Part shown: piece by piece, positions 33,560 through 42,462 of the stretch | How positions within the stretch are numbered: position 1 is the first letter of the stretch | How the letters are laid out: every line of letters begins with the position of its first letter | DNA from: Bacillus methanolicus PB1 | Lineage (GTDB): Bacteria; Bacillota; Bacilli; Bacillales; Cytobacillaceae | Length of the DNA stretch: 64,000 bases | NCBI RefSeq assembly: GCF_000262755.1 | Contig: NZ_AFEU01000003.1 | Coordinates: 62,001-126,000 of the forward strand | Direction: 5' to 3' | The notes under the pieces: model-generated | What the model was told of the DNA's origin: nothing | The model's input: the letters and a program-made list of their open reading frames with translations, nothing else | Database searches by the model: none | Program-made: the position numbers and the translations under genes

Positions 33560-34630
33560 TTATACTCTCACAACCCAGCCAAATGGATCAGGCTGTGTTC
33601 CATTTTGTATACCGGTCAATGAATCGTATAATTTTTTAGATAATGGACCAGTTTCACCGTTATTAATAACAAGCTTTTCGTTTTTCCAAAAGAATTCACC
33701 AATTGGTGAAATGACGGCAGCTGTTCCTGTCCCAAAGGCTTCCTCTAACAACCCTTCATTATAAGCTTGATGAATCTCATGAATCGAAATTTTACGTTCC
33801 ACAACAGTTATATTCCAATGTCTTAAAAGCTGAATGACTGAATTTCTTGTAACACCTTCTAAAATACTTCCATTTAAAGCTGGTGTTATGACTTCTCCGT
33901 TAATTTTAAAGAAGATATTCATACTACCCACTTCTTCAATGTACGTATTTTCTTTCCCGTCCAGCCATAAAACTTGAGAATAACCAGTTTTGCTGGCTTC
34001 TTCTTGAGCTTTTAAACTAGCAGCATAATTACCGGCTGTTTTGGCATTCCCCGTTCCACCTGCTACGGCACGCACATATTGACTTTCTACAGCAATTTTA
34101 ACAGGATTCATGCCTTCTTTATAATAAGCACCTACAGGTGATAAAATAATCATGAATTGATAGCTCTTAGAAGATGCAACACCAAGATATGGTTCTGTTG
34201 CAATGATAAACGGACGAATATAAAGGGAAGTGCCCTCTAAAGAGGGAATCCAATCCCTGTCAATGGCAATCAATTGTTTCAGGGCATATAATGCTAACTC
34301 TTCATCGATTTGCGGGATACATAACCGGGCATTTGAACGATTTAATCTTTTCATATTTTGCTCTGGTCTAAATAATAGAATTTCTTCATCTTTTGTAAGA
34401 TAAGCCTTTAACCCCTCAAATACAGTTTGACCATAATGAAAGATCATGGCAGCAGGATCCAAGGTGATTGGTTGATAAGGAACGATCCGAGGATCATGCC
34501 AGCCCTTTCCTTCGGTATAGTCCATAATAAACATATGATCTGTAAAATGCTTTCCGAACTCAAGGCGGTCAAATTGAGGTTTTGTCTTTCTTTTTGTAGT
34601 TAGGTTAATTTCAATTTTATAATCTTTCAT
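33560..34630 (-). CDS. ilvE: branched-chain amino acid aminotransferase
   Basis: About 356 residues from ATG 34630 (GGGAG eight bases upstream; ATG 34633 is an alternative). Class IV PLP aminotransferase of the BCAT-2 type: MIFHYGQTVFEGLKAY, RPEQNMKRLNRSNARLCIP, the PLP lysine in GGTGNAKTAGNYAAS, EVGSMNIFF, LEGVTRNSVIQLL and EAFGTGTAAVISPIG. It makes or degrades Val, Leu and Ile using glutamate/2-oxoglutarate. It is a single gene with its own promoter. The C-terminal PDPFGWV is typical. Confidence 0.93.
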   Translation of the reverse strand: MKDYKIEINLTTKRKTKPQFDRLEFGKHFTDHMFIMDYTEGKGWHDPRIVPYQPITLDPAAMIFHYGQTVFEGLKAYLTKDEEILLFRPEQNMKRLNRSNARLCIPQIDEELALYALKQLIAIDRDWIPSLEGTSLYIRPFIIATEPYLGVASSKSYQFMIILSPVGAYYKEGMNPVKIAVESQYVRAVAGGTGNAKTAGNYAASLKAQEEASKTGYSQVLWLDGKENTYIEEVGSMNIFFKINGEVITPALNGSILEGVTRNSVIQLLRHWNITVVERKISIHEIHQAYNEGLLEEAFGTGTAAVISPIGEFFWKNEKLVINNGETGPLSKKLYDSLTGIQNGTQPDPFGWVVRV

Positions 34631-34711
34631 CATTCTTTCTCCCTGTCTATCAATAATTTTTCTCATAAAATTTATTATCTACCAATAAAAAATAGATAAA
34701 TCTTTTTAAAT

Positions 34712-34740
34712 ATTATAAAAATAAATGATAGACATAACAA
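34712..34740 (-). promoter_or_regulatory. promoter of ilvE
   Basis: Minus-strand -35 TTGTTA and perfect -10 TATAAT, spacing 17, about 80 bases before the start codon. Confidence 0.6.
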
Positions 34741-34802
34741 CTGTATTATTCAAAAATAATTAATATTTATTTTAGTACGAAAATATATTATACAGTTAGA
34801 GT

Positions 34803-34838
34803 AAAAAAATCCCGAAACATGGCAAGGTGTTACGGGAT
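34803..34838 (-). terminator. intrinsic terminator upstream of the ilvE promoter
   Basis: Stem CCCGTAACA / TGTTTCGGG with one mismatch, followed by seven T on the minus strand. No minus-strand gene lies above it before the divergent GNAT gene, so it ends either an unseen small RNA or an ilvE leader transcript. Confidence 0.65.
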
Positions 34839-35039
34839 GATAGTTTATCTTTTATAATATGTTAGCCTTATAATTATTCATGAAGACAATGCTTGCATTT
34901 TGATATCAAACCGGATATGGAATGAACCAAGTATCCTTGAAATATAAGAAAAAAACAAACTGAACTCAAAACTTATATTTGCATATATAAACAATCTGTT
35001 GTATATTTATAAAAATAGATTTTTTGGTTGTGAGGGATA

Positions 35040-35495
35040 ATGATGCAAATCTATAATGCAGTTACAAGCGATGTTAAAGATATCCACGATTTAATTCAAT
35101 TATATTCTAATAAAGGATTAGTTTTACCTCGTTCGTTCTTATCAATATATCAGTATTTACAGTGTATGTATGTTGTAAAAGATGAAAATAAAATAGTTGG
35201 AATTGCTGGATTACATGTTTTGGGTCATGATCTTGCAGAGGTACGTTCATTAGTTGTACCACCAGAACATGTGGGTCGAGGCATTGGTCGCATTCTAGTA
35301 AACCATATTGTAAATGAAGCAACCAGACTTGGGGTTAAAAGATTAATATCCTTTACATATCAAGTTGAATTTTTTGAAAAATGTGGATTTGAAATTGTTA
35401 AAAAAGAAACTTTACCTGAAAAAGTATGGATTGATTGTATGCATTGCCCCAAATTTGATTGTTGTGATGAAACCGCAATGGTTAAATATATTTAA
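35040..35495 (+). CDS. GNAT N-acetyltransferase, short ArgA-like
   Basis: 151 residues. The acetyl-CoA pyrophosphate loop is EHVGRGIGRILVNHI, preceded by LAEVRSLVVPPE. The C-terminal segment LPEKVWIDCMHCPKFDCCDE is characteristic of short amino-acid N-acetyltransferases annotated as ArgA-like, so acetylation of glutamate or another amino acid is likely but unproven. The start is ATG ATG with a GAGGGA site. It is divergent from ilvE. Confidence 0.85.
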   Translation: MMQIYNAVTSDVKDIHDLIQLYSNKGLVLPRSFLSIYQYLQCMYVVKDENKIVGIAGLHVLGHDLAEVRSLVVPPEHVGRGIGRILVNHIVNEATRLGVKRLISFTYQVEFFEKCGFEIVKKETLPEKVWIDCMHCPKFDCCDETAMVKYI

Positions 35496-35972
35496 TAAAT
35501 CCAGATTTTCTTCAATATGTAAAAAGATGAATATAAAGAACTCAAACCAAATAAAAATGAATCATTAAAAGCAAAAAACTTATACTCACTTTAGTAAACA
35601 TTTTATCCAACACACCCTTTTCTTCTTCGTTTCACTCTAAAAGTAGCATAAATTTATTAAACTATTGATAATGGTTTATAAATATTGAGTAAATAAAATT
35701 ACTAAATCTTTTAAAAAAGTTAAGAAAACAGTTCCCGCTATTGTTTGTAGAAATGAATAAAGTAGTGTTTAGAAATTAATTTCCACTTTCTATTAACTCA
35801 TAAATGCCATACTCTAATAGTTTTGTATTATGTAAACTAATAACAAAAGCAAGCATAACACCGTTTCTCTCTCATTAAGTTCGCATGGCAACACATAACT
35901 GGAAGAACCTATTTTCACAATTTCCTTATAAAAGTCAGCCACTTAGAATTAAGAATGTTATACAAAAGATCA
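35496..35972. other. intergenic, A-T rich, no gene recognised
   Basis: Only scattered T-runs, with no convincing small gene, RNA or repeat. Confidence 0.5.
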
Positions 35973-36001
35973 GAGCTGCCTACATCTATCGTAGACAGCT
36001 C
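35973..36001 (-). terminator. terminator of the GDPD-PhoD gene
   Basis: GAGCTGTCTAC / GTAGGCAGCTC stem on the minus strand with a 7-base loop. The following TGATCTTTTG is a moderate U-tract. Confidence 0.65.
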
Positions 36002-36023
36002 ATTCATTGATTAGCATATTCTG

Positions 36024-38225
36024 TTATTCAATTGGAAAATCACGTTGGAAATGAACTTTGCCGTTTTCATCATGAATTTCGACTGTCATTTGTTTTCGAC
36101 CCGGATCAACCTTGAGGACACCAAAGTTAAAAAACCCTCCTTCTGCATACAATCGTTCCGGCCCAAATGTAGGATCAAGTGTCGGCGGCTGACCCATACC
36201 TGCCCCAATCGGTCCGCTTACCAGTTCGCGATAATCAACGGTACCATTATGGTCAGGATCATATTGAATAATATCTGCAAAATGAACATCAGCAGTGACA
36301 AAATTCACGTTCTTAATTTTATTCTCCCTAATGAATGTTGAAATCTTGGCAAATTCATGTTCATACCCTGTTTTATCGTCAGGATTGATGTTGTCGCCAT
36401 TTGCCCATCCATCTCGTGCATTCGGCTTCCCTGTCGGAATGGAAATCGGTACGGATGAAGCAACAAGTTTCACTTTGGCATCTGAATTCAATAGCTCTTT
36501 TTTCAACCATTCGAGCTGCTCTTGACCAAGCATGGTTTTGTCCTGCCCATCTAGCTTCGTATTTGGATCACGGTAACTGCGATTATTTAAAATGAATAAA
36601 TCAAGTGTATCGCCCCATGAAAATTTATGATAAAGCTTTCCGGATGAACTCCGCTCTTTCAACATTGGCCAAAAATCCGTAAAAGCCTGAAACCCTGTTG
36701 AGGTAAGCGGCTCAAATGGTCCGGAAAAGTCATTAATTACCTCATGATCATCCCATATCGCATATATACTTGTCGATTGAAGTAATTTTCTTAAGTAAGG
36801 GTCTGTTCGATTTTCTTTATATTTCGCCCAGAAATCCTCAATAGTTTTCGATGGCGGATTTGGAACAGCCGGAGTAGCATTATCTGCGTAAATCGTATCC
36901 CCGCTAAACAAGAAGAAATCCGGTCTTAAATCGGCCATTGCTGAAAAAGCTTTGAATGGCGGTATTTTGCCTTGGCCGCCTGTGTCGCCGCCCCAAACAA
37001 TCGTTAACGGCTTCAACTCATTTTCAGCCGGTGCTGTTTTAAAGCTTCCGTACACCTGATGGGATCCCGGAAGTGCTTGAATACGGTAGTAATAAATCGT
37101 ATTCGGTTTTAATCCTGTAATTTTTACTTGTACGGTCAAATCATGTTTGGAAATCGCTTTCTCGGTTTTTGTGATGGCCTTTTTAAACGAAGAATCTTCG
37201 GAAACTTCAAATTGTACATTTGCGGATTGGCTTGTCCTAGCCCATAAAACCGCGGATGTATCCGTCACTTCGCCGCTGGCTGCCCCGTGAGAAATGTACG
37301 GTTTTTTATTCAATTCTACTAATCGATCAGGATAATTCGTAAACATCCCATCAACACCAAGGGATAATTGCTCGACCATTTCATCCATTGTATTCACGGT
37401 ATACGGATGAACGATCATATGACGTTCATGGGCCTCCTGCATAAATGCCGGGGTGACGAGCGATTTATCCGGCCCTACACCTTCCGCATATTCCGCTGCC
37501 CGGTTAAAAACATCATCAAGATTTAGACCTTGAATCATCTTTGGAGTATAAAGCTGGATAAGGGGAATATCCTCAGGAATGATCTCCTGCAGTTTTCTTA
37601 AGCTCGCTTCACTGAATGATTGAAAAATGACTTTGTCTTTTTTCAAGTAACCGTTCTTTTTCAAAAATTCAACGAGTTTTTCTTCCATGCCCGGGTAAAC
37701 GTCAGGTGCCTTCGTTTCTATGTACAGAGCAGCATTTTTATCTTTCTTTTTGATAAAATCGATCACTTCCTGGAGGGTTGGAATTTTCTCTTCGGCATAT
37801 TGTTTTTTTGCGTATTCAGGGTAAGTCTTGTTAAACCAAGAACCGGCATCCAGCTGTTTAATTTCGGCAAGAGTGAAGTCTTTTACACTCCAAGGGGCGC
37901 GGTCGGGATATAATTCTTCTACATTCGTCGTCCTTGCCAGCGTGGAATCGTGAATGGCAATTAACTCGCCATCTTTTGTCATATGCAAATCCAGTTCGAC
38001 ATAATCTGCTTTCATTTGGATCGCCTTTTCATATGCTGCCAGCGTATGTTCAGGTACATAACCTGAGGCACCGCGGTGGGCAATGACATCAACATGGTCA
38101 ACAATCGGTTGCAGCATAGATTGCTGTTTAACCTGTTTATCATCTGCCATTGCTTCGGGAGTATAACTCGCGAGTAATCCTAACGATAGAGAAAGGGATA
38201 AACTAATCATTTCTGTCTTTTTCAC
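36024..38225 (-). CDS. secreted bifunctional GDPD-PhoD fusion phosphodiesterase
   Basis: About 733 residues from GTG 38225, which gives a clean signal peptide (KKTEMISLSLSLSLGLLASY ... EAMA, cleavage before DD). A TTG at 38246 overlaps the GGAGGAG site and is unlikely. Residues ~45-310 are a glycerophosphodiester phosphodiesterase: IAHRGASGYVPEHTLAAY, ELDLHMTKDGELIAIHD, IETKAPDVYPGME. Residues ~315-733 are a PhoD-type alkaline phosphatase/phosphodiesterase: an N-terminal fibronectin-like part (HGAASGEVTDTSAVLWART) and metal-ligand motifs GGDTGG, FSGDTIYAD, IWDDHEVINDF and VTADVHFADI. GlpQ-type GDPDs and PhoD attack wall teichoic acid in B. subtilis, so teichoic-acid turnover or phosphate scavenging is inferred. 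Confidence 0.9.
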   Translation of the reverse strand: MKKTEMISLSLSLSLGLLASYTPEAMADDKQVKQQSMLQPIVDHVDVIAHRGASGYVPEHTLAAYEKAIQMKADYVELDLHMTKDGELIAIHDSTLARTTNVEELYPDRAPWSVKDFTLAEIKQLDAGSWFNKTYPEYAKKQYAEEKIPTLQEVIDFIKKKDKNAALYIETKAPDVYPGMEEKLVEFLKKNGYLKKDKVIFQSFSEASLRKLQEIIPEDIPLIQLYTPKMIQGLNLDDVFNRAAEYAEGVGPDKSLVTPAFMQEAHERHMIVHPYTVNTMDEMVEQLSLGVDGMFTNYPDRLVELNKKPYISHGAASGEVTDTSAVLWARTSQSANVQFEVSEDSSFKKAITKTEKAISKHDLTVQVKITGLKPNTIYYYRIQALPGSHQVYGSFKTAPAENELKPLTIVWGGDTGGQGKIPPFKAFSAMADLRPDFFLFSGDTIYADNATPAVPNPPSKTIEDFWAKYKENRTDPYLRKLLQSTSIYAIWDDHEVINDFSGPFEPLTSTGFQAFTDFWPMLKERSSSGKLYHKFSWGDTLDLFILNNRSYRDPNTKLDGQDKTMLGQEQLEWLKKELLNSDAKVKLVASSVPISIPTGKPNARDGWANGDNINPDDKTGYEHEFAKISTFIRENKIKNVNFVTADVHFADIIQYDPDHNGTVDYRELVSGPIGAGMGQPPTLDPTFGPERLYAEGGFFNFGVLKVDPGRKQMTVEIHDENGKVHFQRDFPIE

Positions 38226-38358
38226 AGCTTTCTCACTCTCCTCCAAATTTTAGTGATTTCTTTCCCCTTCATCGTAGAAAATAGATTTAAAGAGAATATT
38301 AAAAATGATTTGAAAATTGGTTAAAAAAAATAGGAAAAATAGAGGATTGTAATTTATA

Positions 38359-38390
38359 GGACGAAATGAGGAGACGCTAAATTTATCTAT
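38359..38390 (+). repeat. possible remnant of the IS3-family left end
   Basis: ACGAAATGAGGAGA followed by a diverged GTTAAA-like stretch matches the first bases inside the IS copies at 27548 and 23545 (20 of 22 positions). The terminal TGGACCC is missing. Confidence 0.35.
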
Positions 38391-38398
38391 GTAGTAGG

Positions 38399-38432
38399 AA
38401 ACCACCTGATCATCATGATAAGGCGGTTTTTC
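38399..38432. terminator. terminator-like hairpin
   Basis: AACCACCTGATCAT / ATGATAAGGCGGTT with two mismatches. T-run on the plus side. It probably closes the minus-strand gene that ends at 38439. Confidence 0.6.
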
Positions 38433-38438
38433 TTGACG

Positions 38439-38924
38439 TTACAAGATATCTTTTATGCTTTCCTTTTTCCATTTAAGAACGAAGATTACTGCACTACCTG
38501 CTAAAATAAACACTAACGCAATGGACAAAAAATATTTGGGCAGAAATAGATTGGTTATATCCTGTACCAAATAACTTTTTCCTATTCCAAATAGGACAAA
38601 TGCTAACGGAATTTGCACCCCAATATTGGTCATGTAGTTAGGCGCTAAGCTTGAAATGAATGCAACAAGGAAAAGTAATGCAATTCCCAGCACATACATA
38701 TAGAGCCAAGTCTTAAACGATGACTTTTTTGTATCAAAATTTTGGATGGATTGCAGCATACTAATGAAAATATCCTGCGTTAAATCCATCGATAATTCTT
38801 TATTTAGAGTTTGCTTATATACAAAGGCGTAAATCGGTTGATAGTAAAACGAAACGAGCTCATTGGCTGCCTTTTCGTCTGCTTTCTTTTGGATCAACTT
38901 GATCCATTTTTTCTCTTTATTCAT
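38439..38924 (-). pseudogene. chimera: ECF sigma factor region 2 fused to a membrane-protein C-terminus
   Basis: 161 residues. Residues 1-~75 are the first part of an ECF sigma factor (NELVSFYYQPIYAFVYKQTL, LTQDIFISMLQSIQNFD, SSFKTWLY). The normal continuation (RIATN ... region 4 helix-turn-helix) is replaced after KTWLY by four hydrophobic helices (MYVLGIALLFLVAFISSL ... YFLSIALVFILAGSAVIFVL). ECF sigma genes often precede a membrane anti-sigma gene, so an in-frame deletion removing the end of one and the start of the other explains the fusion. It should not bind promoters. Confidence 0.7.
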
Positions 38925-39087
38925 GTTTTCTTGTCCACTTCCAGCTTGGAATTGTTGCTTTCATTATTATATTCGTAAAAAATGGACGAATAGTTTTAAC
39001 AAAAGCTAACTTTTTTTCATTAAAAAAGAGACAAGGTTATTTGCCTTGTCTCTCCTTTGAAATCTGTATAACTAATTTAGAAATGGT

Positions 39088-39318
39088 GAACGGGAGTAAA
39101 CGTCTTCTGAACGGGAGTAAAGGCGCCTTGAACGGGAGTAAACGTCTTCTGAACGGGAGTAAAGGCGCCTTGAACGGGAGTAAACGTCTTCTGAACGGGA
39201 GTAAAGGCGCCTTGAACGGGAGTAAACACATTCCGAACGAGAGTAAATGAACGTTGAACGGGAGTAAACTCCATCCGAACGAGAGCAACCGTCATCTGAA
39301 CATGAGAAATGCAACTTG
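39088..39318. repeat. 21-bp tandem repeat array, eleven units
   Basis: Unit GAACGGGAGTAAA plus an 8-base variable tail. Units 1-6 alternate tails CGTCTTCT and GGCGCCTT as three 42-bp doublets; units 7-11 drift. Because 21 is a multiple of three, several frames stay open and give low-complexity reading frames that are not genes. Confidence 0.92.
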
Positions 39319-39401
39319 AATGAGATCAGAAGAAAAAATAGTCCAATTGGGCACTTACTGGTGCAAGCTATAAAATAGAATTTACATTTGGATTTATGGT
39401 T

Positions 39402-39440
39402 AACCGCAAAAGAGACTCCTTATGAGTCTCTTTTGTGGTT
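39402..39440. terminator. bidirectional terminator
   Basis: AACCGCAAAAGAGACTC / GAGTCTCTTTTGTGGTT, nearly perfect, with A- and T-runs in the arms. It ends the transporter gene on the minus strand. Confidence 0.85.
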
Positions 39441-39537
39441 TGGCATTGCTTCACATTTATTGTTCTAGTTACGGTTTGTGATACTCAAATATTTCATTTT
39501 GAAAAATCGTTAACTCCCTGACTTTCACGAGGGATGG

Positions 39538-40743
39538 TTATGCTAATTCCTGACTTTTTGTTTCTTTTCCCATGAACAAAACAGCTGCTGCTCCGATTAA
39601 GACAGATACGCAGAAAATTGTAAAAATCTCATAAATAGAAAAACCTCTGGCGCTAAGATATGGCACCAATAATGGACCAAGTATTCCGCCTATGCGACCA
39701 AAGGAAGCAGCCATCCCTGCCCCTGTGCTCCGGATTTTTGTAGGATATTGTTCGGGTGTATAGGCATATAAAGCTCCCCATGCTCCGAGGTTGAAAAACG
39801 ACAGGAAAACGCCTGCTGTAATCAATAGCGCTTCTGATTCCGCGATACCGAAGAAAGAAGCACTTAGGGCGGTGCCAATCAGGTAGACAATGAGAACAAA
39901 TTTTCTTCCGATTTTTTCAATGAGCCATGCAGCGGTAAAATATCCCGGCAATTGGGCAAGTGTCATAATCAGCACATATTCAAAGCTTTTAATTAAACTA
40001 AATCCTTTTATCATCATGACACTTGGCAGCCAAAGGAACATTCCATAATAGGAAAAGACGACGCAAAACCAGAGAATCCACAACATCGTAGTTTCTCGGA
40101 GATACTCTTTTGACCAGACAGCCGTAACGTTTGATAGCACCGAATGCTTTTCTGTTTGTTTCACGGAAAGGAATTTTGGTGAATCAGGTAAATTCCAACG
40201 TAAATAAAGGGCATAAAGAGCTGGAATCGCACTCAATATCAAGGCAAGCTGCCAGCCAAATTTAGGGATGATAAAATAAGAAATGACTGCTGCAATCAAC
40301 CAGCCGACCGCCCAAAAGCTTTCTAATAACACAACGACTCTTCCTCGTTTTTCTGGCGGAACACTTTCCGATACAAGTGTGGAGGCAACTGGCAGCTCTC
40401 CGCCAAGCCCCATCCCGATCAGAAATCTTAAAACTAAAAAGACGCTCAACGAAGTCACAAATGCCGAAGCACCGCTGCCTAGTGAAAATAATAATAAAGT
40501 AAGAATAAAGACAGTTTTCCGGCCTATTCGGTCAGCAAGTAGTCCGAAAAGAAAAGCCCCGACGGCCATTCCGATTGAGTTGATGCTGCCAATCCAGCCC
40601 ATTTGTTCGGCCGATAAATTCCAATCAACTTTTAATGCTGCAATAATAAATGAAAGCATTCCAACATCCATCGCATCAAACATCCAACCGACACCGGCAA
40701 TCCCAAGCAGCTTCTTGTTTGAAATATCATTTTGTCTGTTCAT
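39538..40743 (-). CDS. MFS transporter, NiaP (niacin permease)-like
   Basis: 401 residues from ATG 40743, chosen because AGGAGG (40750-40755) lies six bases upstream. Twelve membrane helices. LLGIAGVGWMFDAMDVGMLS is typical of the B. subtilis YceI/NiaP group and of related aromatic-acid permeases. Motif A loops GLLADRIGRKTVF and LIEKIGRKFVL are present, as is LRFLIGMGLGGELPVASTLV. Nicotinate uptake is the likeliest role. Benzoate-type substrates cannot be excluded. Confidence 0.8.
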   Translation of the reverse strand: MNRQNDISNKKLLGIAGVGWMFDAMDVGMLSFIIAALKVDWNLSAEQMGWIGSINSIGMAVGAFLFGLLADRIGRKTVFILTLLLFSLGSGASAFVTSLSVFLVLRFLIGMGLGGELPVASTLVSESVPPEKRGRVVVLLESFWAVGWLIAAVISYFIIPKFGWQLALILSAIPALYALYLRWNLPDSPKFLSVKQTEKHSVLSNVTAVWSKEYLRETTMLWILWFCVVFSYYGMFLWLPSVMMIKGFSLIKSFEYVLIMTLAQLPGYFTAAWLIEKIGRKFVLIVYLIGTALSASFFGIAESEALLITAGVFLSFFNLGAWGALYAYTPEQYPTKIRSTGAGMAASFGRIGGILGPLLVPYLSARGFSIYEIFTIFCVSVLIGAAAVLFMGKETKSQELA

Positions 40744-40838
40744 GCATGTCCTCCTGAATTCATAATCACAGGCGTATTTTGCTCCATTCAATTTTTTTAG
40801 GAAAAAAAAGTAAGCCTCCCATATTAAATATTAACACA

Positions 40839-40871
40839 TGTCTTGACAGTAAACATACTTATGTCAGTATG
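40839..40871. promoter_or_regulatory. candidate operators upstream of the NiaP-like gene
   Basis: Palindrome TGTCTTGACA (40839-40848) and spaced inverted repeat CATACT..AGTATG (40854-40871), about 100 bases before the start. A NiaR-type repressor site is possible. The match to its consensus could not be checked. Confidence 0.35.
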
Positions 40872-40876
40872 AAAAA

Positions 40877-40907
40877 AAAGAAGGTGAAGTTACAATCACC
40901 TTCTTTT
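40877..40907 (-). terminator. terminator of the ssu operon
   Basis: AAAAGAAGGTGA / TCACCTTCTTTT perfect stem with T-runs on the minus strand, nine bases after the ssuB stop. It can act in both directions. Confidence 0.9.
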
Positions 40908-40915
40908 CATTTGTA

Positions 40916-41683
40916 TTATTTGGTAAGTTTCAACTCTCTATTTGAGAAAGTATTTAATCCTAAAATATGGTTGCGTATCTGGCTAATCGTAGTTGCAAAG
41001 ATAGGATGATCCCGCTGACGGGGATAAGGTAATTTAATTGGAAAGTTCATAACAATTTCTCCATCTTCGATCAATATTACTCGATTGGCGAGAGCTACGG
41101 CTTCTTCCACATCATGTGTCACTAAAACAGCAGTAAACTGTTTTTCTTTCCATAAATCTTCAATTAGCTGATGCATTTCTATACGTGTCAGCGCATCTAA
41201 AGCACCAAGTGGTTCATCTAACAATAAGATATCTGGTTCGTGTACAAGTGCCCTTGCAAGTGCTACTCTTTGCTTCTGTCCCCCGGATAGTACAGATGGC
41301 CAATCATCTGCTCGGTCTGCTAATCCAACTTGTTCTAATACTTTTTCAACCTGCTTTTCCCAGTCTGCTTTTAATCCTAAGCTTACATTTTGACGAATCT
41401 TTTTCCACGGAAGAAGACGGCCATCTTGGAACATGATTTTTGCTAATTGGTTCCTTCCCTTCAGTCGTTTACCTTTAATAAGAATGTTACCGCTGCTCGC
41501 CGGCTCAAGACCTGCTATCAACCGCAATAACGTACTTTTTCCGCACCCGCTTTTCCCAACAATCGCAATGAATTCTCCTTGAAAAACTTTTAAATTAATG
41601 TTTTGAAGTACTTTATGAACACCAAAGGATTTATGTACGCCAGAAAGTTCTAAAATAGCTTCTTTCTCTTTATTCCAAACCAT
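40916..41683 (-). CDS. ssuB: aliphatic sulfonate ABC transporter, ATP-binding protein
   Basis: 255 residues. Walker A GKSGCGKST, signature [15 protein letters not shown], Walker B ILLLDEPLGALD and the H-loop in LVTHDVEEAVALA. It belongs to the NitT/TauT/SsuB group of ATPases. Fourth gene of ssuADCB, 15 bases after ssuC, with an AGGAGGG-like site. It powers import of alkanesulfonates, together with SsuC in the membrane and the SsuA lipoprotein. Confidence 0.92.
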   Translation of the reverse strand: MVWNKEKEAILELSGVHKSFGVHKVLQNINLKVFQGEFIAIVGKSGCGKSTLLRLIAGLEPASSGNILIKGKRLKGRNQLAKIMFQDGRLLPWKKIRQNVSLGLKADWEKQVEKVLEQVGLADRADDWPSVLSGGQKQRVALARALVHEPDILLLDEPLGALDALTRIEMHQLIEDLWKEKQFTAVLVTHDVEEAVALANRVILIEDGEIVMNFPIKLPYPRQRDHPIFATTISQIRNHILGLNTFSNRELKLTK

Positions 41684-41698
41684 GGATAACCCTCCTTC

Positions 41699-42457
41699 CT
41701 ATTTTTGATAAGTTTGATGCCATTTTAAAAATCTTCTCTCTGCTAATTTTGCTATTATGTCTGACAGTTTTCCAAGAAGTGCATAAAGGATAATACTTAA
41801 TACAACTACATCCAGTTGCATAAATTCTCTAGCATTCATGGCCATATAACCAATTCCAGAATTAGATGCAATTGTCTCAGCAACAATAAGCGTAACCCAT
41901 GTAATACCCAGAGCAAAGCGGACTCCGACTAGAATAGAAGGAAGTGCACCTGGTAAAATAATATGCCAAAAGAGAGCAAAACCCTTTAAATCATATACAT
42001 TTCCCATTTCAATAAGAGTTTTGTCTACAGACCGTATTCCATGGAATGTATTTAAGTAAATGGGAAAAAAAGTACCCAAAGCAACAAGAAACAGCTTTGC
42101 TTCTTCTTCAATGCCAAACCATAAAATGACTATTGGAATCAAAGCAAGGTGAGGTATGTTTCGAATCATTTGTAAAGTAGTATCCAATAGGTCTTCTGCA
42201 ATCCTAGAAAGACCGTTCATTAATCCTAACGCAAAACCAATTCCTCCTCCTAGAAGAAATCCAACAAATGCTCGCTTAGTGCTTGCACCAATGTATTCAA
42301 AAAGTTGACCTGATCTGCTTAACTCAATAGCTGATTTGAGGACATCTACCGGGTTAGGTAAAACCCTGGAAGATAAGATTCCAATTTGAGATAGCAACTG
42401 CCAAGATACAAGCAATAAAATAGGTACAATCCAAGGAACAATCTTTTTTTTATTCAT
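41699..42457 (-). CDS. ssuC: aliphatic sulfonate ABC transporter, permease
   Basis: About 252 residues from ATG 42457 (AGGTG six bases upstream; ATG 42463 would overlap the ssuD stop). Five to six membrane helices and the binding-protein-dependent permease EAA-like loop LYDLKGFALFWHIILPGALP. RNIPHLALIPIVILWFGI and GITWVTLIVAETIA are typical of SsuC/TauC. The gene is translationally coupled to ssuD. Confidence 0.92.
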   Translation of the reverse strand: MNKKKIVPWIVPILLLVSWQLLSQIGILSSRVLPNPVDVLKSAIELSRSGQLFEYIGASTKRAFVGFLLGGGIGFALGLMNGLSRIAEDLLDTTLQMIRNIPHLALIPIVILWFGIEEEAKLFLVALGTFFPIYLNTFHGIRSVDKTLIEMGNVYDLKGFALFWHIILPGALPSILVGVRFALGITWVTLIVAETIASNSGIGYMAMNAREFMQLDVVVLSIILYALLGKLSDIIAKLAERRFLKWHQTYQK

Positions 42458-42462
42458 ATTCA

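Noticed and set aside
34640-35039. T-box leader in front of ilvE
   Set aside because: No T-box consensus or specifier-loop signature was found; only a simple terminator and a promoter downstream of it.
39037-39314. Several overlapping 66-83 residue reading frames rich in LLPF or YSRS repeats
   Set aside because: They come from the 21-bp repeat, which keeps multiple frames open on both strands; no ribosome-binding site and no unique sequence.
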